The notes beneath the pieces were generated by a model, which saw only the letters and a list, made by a program, of their open reading frames with translations, was not told where the DNA came from and made no database searches. Positions 36,477 to 44,550 of a stretch of DNA of 64,000 nt are shown piece by piece. The DNA comes from a bacterium. Lineage in GTDB: Bacteria; Cyanobacteriota; Vampirovibrionia; Gastranaerophilales; Gastranaerophilaceae. The position numbers were made by a program, and so were the translations under genes. The DNA lies in NCBI GenBank assembly GCA_024408855.1, contig JAKSUQ010000001.1, positions 81,686-145,685 on the forward strand. Reading direction: 5' to 3'. Position 1 is the first letter of the stretch; every line of letters begins with the position of its first letter.

Positions 36477-36722
36477 ATGTCAGAAACTTATTCAGCAATC
36501 GAAAGAAACAAAAAACCGGCAGGAAGTATTGAAATCCCTGAAGATTATAAATTATTTTATTTAACTAAGAAAGATCGCCAAATGAGATTTAACAATGCAA
36601 GTGATCCAATTTACGCTATATTTGAAAAAATGGAAGATCGTCCTCTTTCAAAGATAGCTGTTGATTTCGTAAAAGAATTAAGAGATGATTCAATCAAGTT
36701 CATTTCAAAAGTTATAAAATAA
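36477..36722 (+). CDS. Small lineage-specific protein, HLR1-module gene
   Basis: 81 residues, starts MSETYSAIERNKKPAGSIEI; AGAGAG upstream. Contains YKLFYLTKKDRQMRF and a basic C-terminal helix SIKFISKVIK. No known domain, signal peptide or membrane segment. The promoter module is the best preserved of the set, which argues it is a real expressed gene. Convergent with yraN, 3 bases apart. Confidence 0.68.
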   Translation: MSETYSAIERNKKPAGSIEIPEDYKLFYLTKKDRQMRFNNASDPIYAIFEKMEDRPLSKIAVDFVKELRDDSIKFISKVIK

Positions 36723-36725
36723 TTA

Positions 36726-37070
36726 TCAAATGTTTTTTAAGTGTTCAATTTTTAGCTCAGGTTTAAGAGTAATTGAGATTGCATCAATTCTAAATTTTTT
36801 ATATTGCGAGTGTTCATTAAGATAAAAGAACACTCCTTTTTTAATATTTTGGTATTTTGATTTGGTAATAGCTTCTTGCGGAAGTCCGCAAATCAATGAC
36901 GAGCGAGTTTTGACTTCGCAAAAGACAAGAGTATTTTTGTCAAAAGCAAGAATATCTATTTCGCAAAATCTTGAGAAGCGAAGATTTCGTTCAATAATTT
37001 TGTAACCGTTATCGGATAAGTATTTGCAAGCTAAATCTTCTCCATATTTTCCTATGCTGACATTGTTCAT
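36726..37070 (-). CDS. yraN: YraN/UPF0102 family endonuclease-like protein
   Basis: 114 residues. Motifs of the YraN nuclease fold: SIGKYGEDLACKYLSDNGY, EIDILAFDKNTLVFCEVKTRSS (D/E-x-K catalytic core) and QEAITKSKYQNIKKG. Distant relative of Holliday-junction resolvases, role poorly defined; commonly sits near DNA repair genes. Ends 3 bases after the neighbouring small gene. Confidence 0.9.
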   Translation of the reverse strand: MNNVSIGKYGEDLACKYLSDNGYKIIERNLRFSRFCEIDILAFDKNTLVFCEVKTRSSLICGLPQEAITKSKYQNIKKGVFFYLNEHSQYKKFRIDAISITLKPELKIEHLKNI

Positions 37071-37243
37071 AGAAGTTATTCTAACATAATTTTGGAATTT
37101 TTTCTCAAATAAACAAGTGTAAATTGCAGATTTATGAGTTTAAAAATAGCCGATTAGCTTGTCAACAAATATTGTTATTTCATTTTTGTCAATTTTGTAT
37201 TATAATTTACGTCAAGATATTATTACTAAATTTAATGGAAGCA

Positions 37244-37264
37244 TTCGGCTTTCGAGTAGCCGAA
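37244..37264 (+). promoter_or_regulatory. Leader hairpin before pnp
   Basis: TTCGGCT (37244-37250) pairs with AGCCGAA (37258-37264) 7 bases before the AAGAAGGA ribosome site. In E. coli the pnp leader hairpin is an RNase III target for autoregulation; by analogy this stem could serve the same purpose. TATAAT at 37201-37206 may be the -10. Confidence 0.5.
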
Positions 37265-37277
37265 GAAAGAAGGAAAA

Positions 37278-39419
37278 ATGGTACCGGAAACAAAAAGTTT
37301 TCAGTTGGAAATCGGTGGAAAAACAGTAACTGTTGAAACAGGAAAGTATGCTAAATCCACCAACGGCAGTGTAACTGTCAGATGCGGTGATACAATGCTT
37401 TTTGTGCATTGTTGCGTAAGTAAAGAACCAAGAGTCGGAATAGACTTCTTCCCTTTACTAATTGATTATGAAGAAAGAATGTCCTCTATCGGACGTATTC
37501 CTGGTGGATACAATCGCTCAGAAGGTAAAGCAAGTGATAAGGCTATCCTTATTTCACGTTTAATTGACAGACCTATCAGACCGTTGTTCCCTAAAGGATA
37601 CAGAAATGATATCCAAATTGTAGCTCAATTGTTCAGTTATGATCAAGAAAATCAACCTGATACATTGGCTATGTTAGGTGCTTCTTGTGCATTAATGCTA
37701 TCAGGCGCACCTTTTGAAGGTCCTATTGGTGCAGTAAGAGTGTCAAAAGATGAAAACGGAAATATGATTGCTAACCCAACACATGCACAAGCAGATAAGT
37801 CTGATTTGGATATTGTCGTTGCAGGTACACATGATTCAGTAATTATGGTTGAAGCAGGTTGTAAATTTGTTACAGAAGACGACATTATGAATGCTGTAGA
37901 ATTCGCACAAGTTGAAATCAGAAAACAATGTGAAGCACAACTTAAGTTTGCTCAAGATTGTGGTGTTGTTAAAGAAGAATTTGTTAACCCTTATGACACA
38001 ACTGAGTTGAAAAATATCATTAATGAAGTTGCTCACGATATGATTTTTGATGCATACCATAACTTTGACAGAGAATATAGACAAAACAAATTAGAAGAAG
38101 CTAAAAAGCTCGTAAAAGAAAGAGTTGAAGCACTTCCTGAAGATTATTATATAAGACAAATTATTGAAGAAACGGGCATTGACTTTGTTGCAGAAGAATT
38201 TAAAAATGCAGAAAAGAAAATTATGCGTGCAATGATTTTAGATGAAGGTGTAAGAGCTGATGGCAGAAAACCAACCGAAGTAAGACCTATTTGGTGTGAG
38301 GTTGGCGTTATTCCAAGGGCTCATGGTTCAGCTGTATTTACAAGAGGTCAAACGCAAATTCTTTCTGTTGCAACTCTTGCCGGACCGGCAATGAAACAAG
38401 AACTCGACGGTGTTGATCCGGAAACTGAAAAAACATACATGCACAAGTATATCTTCCCTGGATTTTCAGTAGGTGAAGTCAAAGCATTAAGAGGTCCGGG
38501 CAGACGTGAAGTTGGTCATGGTAATTTGGCAGAAAGAGCAAACGTTCCTGCTTTGCCAAGCCAAGAAGAGTTTGGTTATACAATTCGTGTAACATCAGAT
38601 GTTTTAGAATCAAACGGTTCTACATCAATGGGTTCAACTTGCGGATCTTCAATGGCATTGATGAATGCAGGAGTTCCTGTTAAATGTATGATTGGTGGTG
38701 TTGCAATGGGTATGATTACTGAAGAAGGCAAAGAACCTGTTGTATTAACCGATATTCAAGGTATTGAAGACTTCCTTGGTGATATGGACTTTAAGGTTAC
38801 AGGTAATGATGACGGAATTACGGCACTTCAAATGGATATGAAAGCTAAAGGTATTGCTAATGATACATTAAGGCGTGCTTTAGCTCAAGCTAAAGAAGGA
38901 AGATTACATATTTTAGGTGAAATGCGAAAGGTTATAACAGAACCTGCGAAACAATTATCACCATTTGCACCAAGCATTTCAACGATGACAATTCCTGTTG
39001 AGGATATCGGGACTGTTATTGGACCGGGAGGAAAACAAATCAGGGCAATTATAGATGCATCAGGTGCCGAAATTGATATTCAGGATAACGGTATTGTTAC
39101 AATTACATCTAACGATCAAGAAGGTGCCGCAATTGCTAAAAAGATGATTAACGATTTAACATTTAAACCGGAAGTAGGCATGGTTATAAAAGGTAAAGTT
39201 GTAAGAATTATACCGATTGGTGCTTTTGTTGAATTAGGTGGCGGTAAAGACGGAATGGTTCATATTTCTCAAATCTGCCAAGAAAGAATTGAAACAATAG
39301 AACCTCATGTTAATATAGGCGACGAAGTTATTGTTAAAGTAATAAAGATCGATGACAAAGGCAGAATTAATTTAACGATAAAAGGTGTAACAGAGGAAGA
39401 TAAAGCTAAGATTCAATAA
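37278..39419 (+). CDS. pnp: Polyribonucleotide nucleotidyltransferase (PNPase)
   Basis: 713 residues. Two RNase PH-like domains: LFVHCCVSKEPRVGIDFFPL and RIPGGYNRSEGK in the first, FSVGEVKALRGPGRREVGHGNLAERA and SSMALMNAGVPVKC in the second, with the metal aspartates in IEDFLGDMDFKVTGND. Then KH (IPVEDIGTVIGPGGKQIRAI) and S1 (GMVIKGKVVRIIPIGAFVELG). Phosphorolytic 3'-5' exoribonuclease of the degradosome. Strong terminator follows. Confidence 0.98.
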   Translation: MVPETKSFQLEIGGKTVTVETGKYAKSTNGSVTVRCGDTMLFVHCCVSKEPRVGIDFFPLLIDYEERMSSIGRIPGGYNRSEGKASDKAILISRLIDRPIRPLFPKGYRNDIQIVAQLFSYDQENQPDTLAMLGASCALMLSGAPFEGPIGAVRVSKDENGNMIANPTHAQADKSDLDIVVAGTHDSVIMVEAGCKFVTEDDIMNAVEFAQVEIRKQCEAQLKFAQDCGVVKEEFVNPYDTTELKNIINEVAHDMIFDAYHNFDREYRQNKLEEAKKLVKERVEALPEDYYIRQIIEETGIDFVAEEFKNAEKKIMRAMILDEGVRADGRKPTEVRPIWCEVGVIPRAHGSAVFTRGQTQILSVATLAGPAMKQELDGVDPETEKTYMHKYIFPGFSVGEVKALRGPGRREVGHGNLAERANVPALPSQEEFGYTIRVTSDVLESNGSTSMGSTCGSSMALMNAGVPVKCMIGGVAMGMITEEGKEPVVLTDIQGIEDFLGDMDFKVTGNDDGITALQMDMKAKGIANDTLRRALAQAKEGRLHILGEMRKVITEPAKQLSPFAPSISTMTIPVEDIGTVIGPGGKQIRAIIDASGAEIDIQDNGIVTITSNDQEGAAIAKKMINDLTFKPEVGMVIKGKVVRIIPIGAFVELGGGKDGMVHISQICQERIETIEPHVNIGDEVIVKVIKIDDKGRINLTIKGVTEEDKAKIQ

Positions 39420-39431
39420 AATCTTGAAAAA

Positions 39432-39462
39432 AAATCCCGCTTTTACAGCGGGATTTTTTTTA
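39432..39462. terminator. Bidirectional terminator between pnp and the 39460- gene
   Basis: AAATCCCGCT (39432-39441) pairs with AGCGGGATTT (39447-39456), 10 bases, followed by TTTTTTATT; the mirror side has a poly-A that acts as poly-U for the minus strand gene ending at 39460. Confidence 0.88.
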
Positions 39463-39822
39463 TTGTTTAATTTCTTTGGCTTGATTGAATTCGTTTTCAC
39501 TTACCTTTTGGATGTATGCTTTTTTTGCAATATCCAAGTTGTAAATCTTGTTACATTCAGCTACCGCATCTTTATAACTCTTTTCAAATTCGGCATTTTT
39601 ATTGTCATCAATTTTAAAATATAAAGACCCTTCTTTTTCGTTCACTCTCGGAGTAGCAACACTCATTCCATATCCCATCATAACGGTATACATTAAAATA
39701 TCCGTTAATGCATTTTTTTCTTTTTCGTCCTTTATTGTATCAACCTTAGGCGCAGTTAATTTGTAAATCCCCCTAAAAGCCATCGGTTGTGGGTTTGAAC
39801 ATGCTCCTACGTTAAAATTCAT
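39460..39822 (-). CDS. Lineage-specific protein with N-terminal AFRG motif
   Basis: 120 residues; GGAGG lies 7 bases before the ATG. Starts MNFNVGACSNPQPMAFRGIY followed by KLTAPKVD. The AFRG piece at ~15-18 recalls NVTFG (15654) and TSFKA (21028), all shortly after the N-terminus. The remainder is alpha/beta with basic residues. No signal peptide or known domain. Ends at the pnp terminator. Confidence 0.75.
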   Translation of the reverse strand: MNFNVGACSNPQPMAFRGIYKLTAPKVDTIKDEKEKNALTDILMYTVMMGYGMSVATPRVNEKEGSLYFKIDDNKNAEFEKSYKDAVAECNKIYNLDIAKKAYIQKVSENEFNQAKEIKQ

Positions 39823-39900
39823 AAATCTACCTCCTTATATGTTATTACATTGTCATATAAGTTTGTTGAAGATAGAAAATTGACTATTTAGGTAAATTTA

Positions 39901-39918
39901 TTTACAAAAATTAACAAA
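39901..39918 (+). promoter_or_regulatory. HLR1-like direct repeat before the metalloprotease gene
   Basis: TTTACAAAAATTAACAAA differs by one base from the 36376 and 43674 copies. It lies 94 bases before the start at 40012 without the GGCAATT/TACTTTATA core; a TATAAAAA at ~39976 could be a -10. Confidence 0.5.
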
Positions 39919-40011
39919 TATGTAAAATTTTGTAACAGTTATATGAATTTGATTAAAGTTTTTTGGGAATGTGTCGTTATAAAAATGCATGATAGGCCTA
40001 AGGGAAGTAAA

Positions 40012-42012
40012 ATGGATATTAAACAATTTTTAAATAAACTTTCATCATGTACACAAATTGATTTTTCCGGCAGAGAGTTTGAAATGAAATTGCTTGCACA
40101 AAAATATGATAAGAATCAAAATTCGGTATTTGAGAAAGATGAACTTCAGGATATCAGTAGTGATATTAGTGTTTTTATGAACGCAGAAGGTAATCCTGAC
40201 GAAATGAACGACAAAGAGATGAGTTATTTTTATCAGTCATTATTAAATAAAAATGTAACACAAATTGCCGGTAATCTTGGAACTATGACAACTTCAGCAG
40301 AATCATTATTATATAAGTTGATTGGAATTGGGGTGCAAAATAAAAAAGATATTATTCAGAAATATTTGGATGAAATCGGTAATAAAAGGGAATTTAGTGA
40401 AAGTGAAATGGAACAATTATTAACACTGGATAATGAAGCCTTGGAACGTGCAGGGAAATATTTATTTTATGTTGATGACAGGAAAGAACAGCTACCAACA
40501 GTTGGTATCTGCGATTTGGCAAAGTTAAACGAAAAAGAACTGGAAAAAATTAAAAAATTTATGTATATAGAAGGCAGGGGTGATTTTCAGCTGGAAGCTT
40601 ATGAGCTTCAAAAAATTGTTAGCTTGAATGATGAGCAATATGAATGGCTGTGTAAGTATATTGATAAATTCAGTAATATTCCCGGTACTAATTTGACAAA
40701 TATTGCAAAAATACATTCAAAAGCATTAAGTAATTTTTTGGCTAAACATTCAAAATTTTACTTATCGTCATATCATCTTAGAGTTGTGAATAAAGATGGT
40801 GTCATTACATTCTGTGATAACGGTGTTTTTTATACCTTTGATAAAATGGGGCAGATAGAGGAGAAAAAAGTAGAGTCACTTGATAATAAAACGGAAACAA
40901 AATGGATAGGCAAAATATCCGATCTTTCAGTTGTTACAGTTTATAATAAAAGACTTAATGTAAAACAGAAGATTTTCGAAGGAAAAGCGAAAGATTCCAA
41001 TAGGACTGTAATATTAAAAGAGGAATTGTTCTATTATGATAACAATGGATCGGTTATCAAAACCGTTACCGCAGTACGAGATTTAGATACCGGAAATATG
41101 AACGTAACGGAAACCGATATGAATGGGGAACAAACCCTAATTCAATGGCAGAGTGTTGATCCGAATACGGGTGCAGAGATTACTGAACGGCATTTTACTT
41201 CTCCGGAAGGTGTAAAGACTGATTATTATGTGGAAGAAAGTGATAAGTTAAAGATTACGGATTACAAAATTACGGACAAAGACGGAAAAGAGCTTATTAA
41301 TGTACACCAAACTTTTGAAAGAGTGTCTGATAATAAGTTTATATCTTCAATAAATACAACCGGAAATCCTAAAGATACGCAAATCTATGAAATTGAATAT
41401 ACAGAAGATAATAAAATTAGAATACATGACAAAAAGAATAATAAAATGACAGTTATTAATTTAAGTGATCATTTTGATGATGAAGAAGTACTGCAAAAAA
41501 TGCTCCCGACGATAAAGCAATTACCAGGACAAGTACTTTTAGAGTTTTTGGAGAAACCTATTAAATTTGTTTATAATAAAGATATATTGGAAAATGCAAA
41601 TTGGAATTCAGCAGATGCAATATTAACAGTAGGTAATTTTAGAAACACAGAAGAATTACTTGCTGCTATTACTCACGAATTAGGACATTGTTTGGACGGC
41701 ATGCCTGAAAACGGGGAAAGAAAAATTTCTAACCATGATGAGATAGTTGATATTTACAGGAAAGAGTTAAAACAATTTTTAAAATCAACAACAACAGAAC
41801 AACAAAATCATATTGATTATTTTATAAATGAAAACGGAGGAATGAGGTTTTTTGATCCGAAGTTTGAAAGAGTTGCAGAAACACATTCTCTATTATATTC
41901 AACGGATATGGCGTTACTTAATATACGCAGATTATACTTTGCCCAATACTTTCCACGTACTATAGCTGCAATTACGAAAGTTCTTCTTGAAGAAGAAGGT
42001 GTAAAATCATAG
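40012..42012 (+). CDS. Large zinc metalloprotease-like protein with EF-hand-like N-terminus
   Basis: 666 residues from ATG 40012 (AAGGGAAG upstream; the earlier in-frame ATG at 39943 has no site). Near the end AAITHELGHCLDG supplies H-E-x-x-H (H555, E556, H559), and FERVAET (E623) could be the third ligand, a gluzincin pattern like that of ATLF/lethal-factor-type proteases. N-terminal ~60 residues contain DKNQNSVFEKDEL, an EF-hand-like loop. The middle (~250-480) has strand-rich repeats (TVTAVRDLDTGNMNVTET, DYKITDKDGKELINVHQTF). No signal peptide; if exported it would need another route. A secreted or host-directed protease is only inference. An HLR1-like element lies upstream. Confidence 0.72.
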   Translation: MDIKQFLNKLSSCTQIDFSGREFEMKLLAQKYDKNQNSVFEKDELQDISSDISVFMNAEGNPDEMNDKEMSYFYQSLLNKNVTQIAGNLGTMTTSAESLLYKLIGIGVQNKKDIIQKYLDEIGNKREFSESEMEQLLTLDNEALERAGKYLFYVDDRKEQLPTVGICDLAKLNEKELEKIKKFMYIEGRGDFQLEAYELQKIVSLNDEQYEWLCKYIDKFSNIPGTNLTNIAKIHSKALSNFLAKHSKFYLSSYHLRVVNKDGVITFCDNGVFYTFDKMGQIEEKKVESLDNKTETKWIGKISDLSVVTVYNKRLNVKQKIFEGKAKDSNRTVILKEELFYYDNNGSVIKTVTAVRDLDTGNMNVTETDMNGEQTLIQWQSVDPNTGAEITERHFTSPEGVKTDYYVEESDKLKITDYKITDKDGKELINVHQTFERVSDNKFISSINTTGNPKDTQIYEIEYTEDNKIRIHDKKNNKMTVINLSDHFDDEEVLQKMLPTIKQLPGQVLLEFLEKPIKFVYNKDILENANWNSADAILTVGNFRNTEELLAAITHELGHCLDGMPENGERKISNHDEIVDIYRKELKQFLKSTTTEQQNHIDYFINENGGMRFFDPKFERVAETHSLLYSTDMALLNIRRLYFAQYFPRTIAAITKVLLEEEGVKS

Positions 42013-42063
42013 GTTTATTTTAAAATTTACTTATAAACTTTTCAAGCAAGAATGTATGGAAAG

Positions 42064-42079
42064 AAGTATATTGAAAGAT
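42064..42079 (+). repeat. Direct repeat flanking the sigma-like gene (copy 1)
   Basis: AAGTATATTGAAAGAT, identical to 43124-43139. The two copies bracket the sigma-like gene at 42141-43013, ~1.06 kb apart. Confidence 0.6.
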
Positions 42080-42140
42080 AAGACGTAGTACTTGCAACCT
42101 AAGGACTTAAATTAAAAAACTAATAACGCTTGTCATTAAA

Positions 42141-43013
42141 TCAGTCAAATATTAAAAACTTTTTACCGTAATATTTAACTTCAAGTTCTTCTGCCATTTT
42201 TTTGAATTCCGGAGTATTATATTCTTTCGGCAATTTAATGTGCATATTACCATTTTTAACCAGCTCCAAAAAACGTGTTGAGCTGGATGCTTTACCATTT
42301 ATATTGAATGCTGTTATACCCTTTTCATAGTTGTACCAATTCCGAATTCTCTCATTCAAAACATCTCTAACCATTGATTCATCCAATGAAATTTCGTTTA
42401 ATGGTAAGTCATCATAAAAAATTCGACTTGCTTTGATCTTGTTAGGAGGAGTGCTTAGACGTCGGATTGCATTTTCATAAATATTTTTGACTTCTTTATC
42501 CGTCATATTGTTTTCACAACCTATTTCCTTAAAACTTTTTCCTTTAAAAAATTCCGATAAAACTTTAGATTCTTTATATGATAATAAATCCTTAGAAGAA
42601 TAAACTATTTCTTTTGCTTTTTGAAAAAAAGTTTGTTCATCTATTCTGTATGAAGCTAATCGTAATTCTTCAAGAGGAGTCAATTCTCCAACAGTCTTAC
42701 GTCCAAATGTAATAAGTGTGTCAGCCGTAGGTTTCGTTTCGTTCATTGTTTTGGATAATGCTTTTACCGGATATTCTCCTTCCGGTTTAATTGTTTCCAG
42801 TTTTTCCAAAAATTTGAGATACAAATCTTGTGCATAGTCAGTCGAACTGATTTTGCCTCCTGATTTAGCAGCAGCTGTGGCAGCTTGGCGTTCTATTTGC
42901 GAGGCAAAAAGACTTATCATCTTCGCTTTTAGTTCTTGTGTCGGTGCCTTTGTATATTGCCTGAATAATTGTCCAAATCTTTCTACGGCTTTAGCTGAAA
43001 GTTTTACTACCAT
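42141..43013 (-). CDS. Divergent sigma-70-like protein
   Basis: 290 residues. Residues ~29-75 resemble sigma region 2 (KMISLFASQIERQAATAAAK then DYAQDLYLKFLEKLE, cf. the D-L-x-Q-E box). Residues ~141-188 resemble region 4 with its helix-turn-helix: LLSYKESKVLSEFFKGKS, FKEIGCENNMTDKEV, and NIYENAIRRL. The ~100-residue C-terminal extension is unassigned. It would direct RNA polymerase to a special promoter class. Regions 2.3-2.4 are not clear, so it could instead be a sigma-derived DNA-binding protein. It carries the shared promoter module itself (43037-43109) and 16-base direct repeats on both sides. Confidence 0.6.
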   Translation of the reverse strand: MVVKLSAKAVERFGQLFRQYTKAPTQELKAKMISLFASQIERQAATAAAKSGGKISSTDYAQDLYLKFLEKLETIKPEGEYPVKALSKTMNETKPTADTLITFGRKTVGELTPLEELRLASYRIDEQTFFQKAKEIVYSSKDLLSYKESKVLSEFFKGKSFKEIGCENNMTDKEVKNIYENAIRRLSTPPNKIKASRIFYDDLPLNEISLDESMVRDVLNERIRNWYNYEKGITAFNINGKASSSTRFLELVKNGNMHIKLPKEYNTPEFKKMAEELEVKYYGKKFLIFD

Positions 43014-43036
43014 TTAATATCCCCATTTTCGATATC

Positions 43037-43109
43037 CACATATATTTATAAGAAGTATTTTTAGTATAAAAAATTGCTATATAAATATTTTTTTATTACA
43101 AAACGTAAT
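43037..43109 (-). promoter_or_regulatory. Shared promoter module before the sigma-like gene
   Basis: Minus strand: AGCAATTTTTT beginning at 43078 and TACTTCTTATAAATA beginning at 43057 (21-base spacing). The 18 bases ATTACGTTTTGTAATAAA (43109 to 43092) lie exactly 13 bases upstream, the same position as the HLR1-like element of the best copies, matching the 56497 element at 14 of 18 bases. Confidence 0.6.
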
Positions 43110-43123
43110 AGTCATGCGATTAT

Positions 43124-43139
43124 AAGTATATTGAAAGAT
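43124..43139 (+). repeat. Direct repeat flanking the sigma-like gene (copy 2)
   Basis: AAGTATATTGAAAGAT, identical to 42064-42079. The rest of the 43140-43342 gap is AT-rich and shows no supportable gene. Confidence 0.6.
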
Positions 43140-43342
43140 TAGTAAGATAAATAAAATTAAATGATAAAATAACGCAAAATTAACAATGTCATCTATGACT
43201 CTATAAATAGCAGATTTAAAAATAAATAGGGTTAGTAATCGAAGCATGAAAATTCTAAATTGTAAATTTTCAAACAAAGTTTATACCGGAATTTATAAAA
43301 TGTAGCTGTTTAAATCAGAATTCACCAATGCTCTAACGGCTT

Positions 43343-43588
43343 TTATAGTAAGGCTTCTGTTTTTACATATTTTGCTGATTTCGCGACAACTCCGTAACAG
43401 ACCATTGTAAGTCGTGTGTTCAATGCCAACATAGTTTTATATGAATCAGAATTCATATTCATTGCATCTAACATATCGTCTGCTTGAACTTTTGATACCA
43501 ACGCCATCGAATCATGGTTATCAACTTTTTCTTGTGCATATTTTTCAACTAATAATTTGTCGATAAAATCTCTTGCTCCAACTGCCAT
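43343..43588 (-). CDS. Small lineage-specific protein, HLR1-module gene
   Basis: 81 residues; AGGAGAG upstream. Starts MAVGARDFIDKLLVEKYAQE and has LNTRLTMVCYGVVAKSAKYV near the end, a mildly hydrophobic helix. No known family. It has one of the three best copies of the HLR1 plus core promoter module, which argues for genuine expression. Confidence 0.68.
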   Translation of the reverse strand: MAVGARDFIDKLLVEKYAQEKVDNHDSMALVSKVQADDMLDAMNMNSDSYKTMLALNTRLTMVCYGVVAKSAKYVKTEALL

Positions 43589-43617
43589 AAAACTCTCCTT
43601 ATAACTATTCTGTTGTA

Positions 43618-43691
43618 TATCTTATGTATATATAAAGTATTTAAATTATAAAAAATTGCCTTTTTATTCACGTTTTGTTAAGTTTTGTAAA
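43618..43691 (-). promoter_or_regulatory. Shared HLR1 + core promoter module
   Basis: Minus strand: TTTACAAAACTTAACAAA (43691 to 43674), 13 bases, GGCAATTTTTT from 43660, then TACTTTATATATACATAAG from 43639. The 18-mer is identical to that at 36376, and both spacings (13 and 21) are the same. Confidence 0.8.
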
Positions 43692-43764
43692 TACAAATAA
43701 TAAAAATGTAAGTTATTGTTATATTTTTTAATAATTTTTTTTAATAAAAATTATCGAAACGCTA

Positions 43765-44469
43765 TTAATGCAAACCGTATAACGTTGCTTCGACTTTCTT
43801 ATGCGGTGCCGTGAATTTTTGCATTGAATCCAAAAGTTCCGCACTTGTATTAGCTTCTGATAAATTCCCGCCTGTTACATTTGCAGTACATTTTAGTTGT
43901 GCTAAATCGGCTTCATCTCCTACATTAAAGGCGATTACGTCTATGCTTATGTCTTTTCGCTCTTTAATTAATGATATTGTATATTCACAAGGGCTTTCAT
44001 CACAATTTTCACCACCGTCTGTCAGTAATATAATATGTTTTTTTTCGTTGTTATTACGAAAATCTTTATTTACGGCTTGCTTTAGAGAATATGTTATTGG
44101 TGTCATTCCCCTCGGATGAAGTTTTTCAATGGAATGTAAAATTTTTGAAGAATTGTCTTCTGCCAACGGAACAAGAAGTTCGGAACTTCTGCAAGCGTTG
44201 TATGCAAACATATTACAGGTATGACCGTAAACTCTTATTCCGGTTTTTGTATCTTTAGAAATTTGAGGTAATATAACGGTTAAGGCTCGTTTAACCTGAT
44301 CGACTTTTGTTTTGTGATTTAAAAATTCCCCCATGCTGTTCGAAAAATCCACTACAAATAATAAATTTTCGCTATCATTATTGTAAGTATAATTGTTTGG
44401 ATTATAAACTTCGTAAGCAAAAACAGGTAAAATAACAAGTGATAATAAATAAATTAAAAATTTGTGCAT
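43765..44469 (-). CDS. Secreted von Willebrand factor A-domain protein
   Basis: 234 residues with signal peptide MHKFLIYLLSLVILPVFA. A VWA domain fills the rest: MIDAS residues in LLFVVDFSNSMGEFLNHKT (D-x-S-x-S), GMTPITYSLKQAV (T) and HIILLTDGGENCDESPCEYT (D-G-G). Two pairs of cysteines may form disulfides (ENCDESPCE). Metal-dependent protein-protein contact outside the inner membrane is likely; partner unknown. Transcribed away from the 44551 gene. Confidence 0.88.
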   Translation of the reverse strand: MHKFLIYLLSLVILPVFAYEVYNPNNYTYNNDSENLLFVVDFSNSMGEFLNHKTKVDQVKRALTVILPQISKDTKTGIRVYGHTCNMFAYNACRSSELLVPLAEDNSSKILHSIEKLHPRGMTPITYSLKQAVNKDFRNNNEKKHIILLTDGGENCDESPCEYTISLIKERKDISIDVIAFNVGDEADLAQLKCTANVTGGNLSEANTSAELLDSMQKFTAPHKKVEATLYGLH

Positions 44470-44512
44470 ATTAAATATTTAAGACCGTAGTTGACAAATT
44501 TGTATTGCCTGA

Positions 44513-44541
44513 TTGACGAATTATTATACTTGCAATATTAT
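44513..44541 (+). promoter_or_regulatory. Sigma-70-type promoter, possibly giving a near-leaderless transcript
   Basis: TTGACG (44513-44518), 17-base spacer, TATTAT (44536-44541). The ATG at 44551 is only 9 bases past the -10 and no ribosome site lies between, so the transcript would have almost no leader. Confidence 0.55.
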
Positions 44542-44550
44542 TTTGGTATT

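Noticed and set aside
39943..40011. Upstream ATG at 39943 as the start of the metalloprotease
   Set aside because: No ribosome site, whereas AAGGGAAG precedes 40012, and the HLR1-like element would then lie almost on the start codon.
43077..43277. 66-codon minus-strand frame rich in F, I and L before the sigma-like gene
   Set aside because: No ribosome site, composition is that of AT-rich non-coding DNA, and it overlaps the promoter module of 43013-.
43247..43306. 19-codon plus-strand frame starting MKILNCKFSNKVY
   Set aside because: Too short, no ribosome site; its likeness to the lineage N-terminal motif is not convincing.
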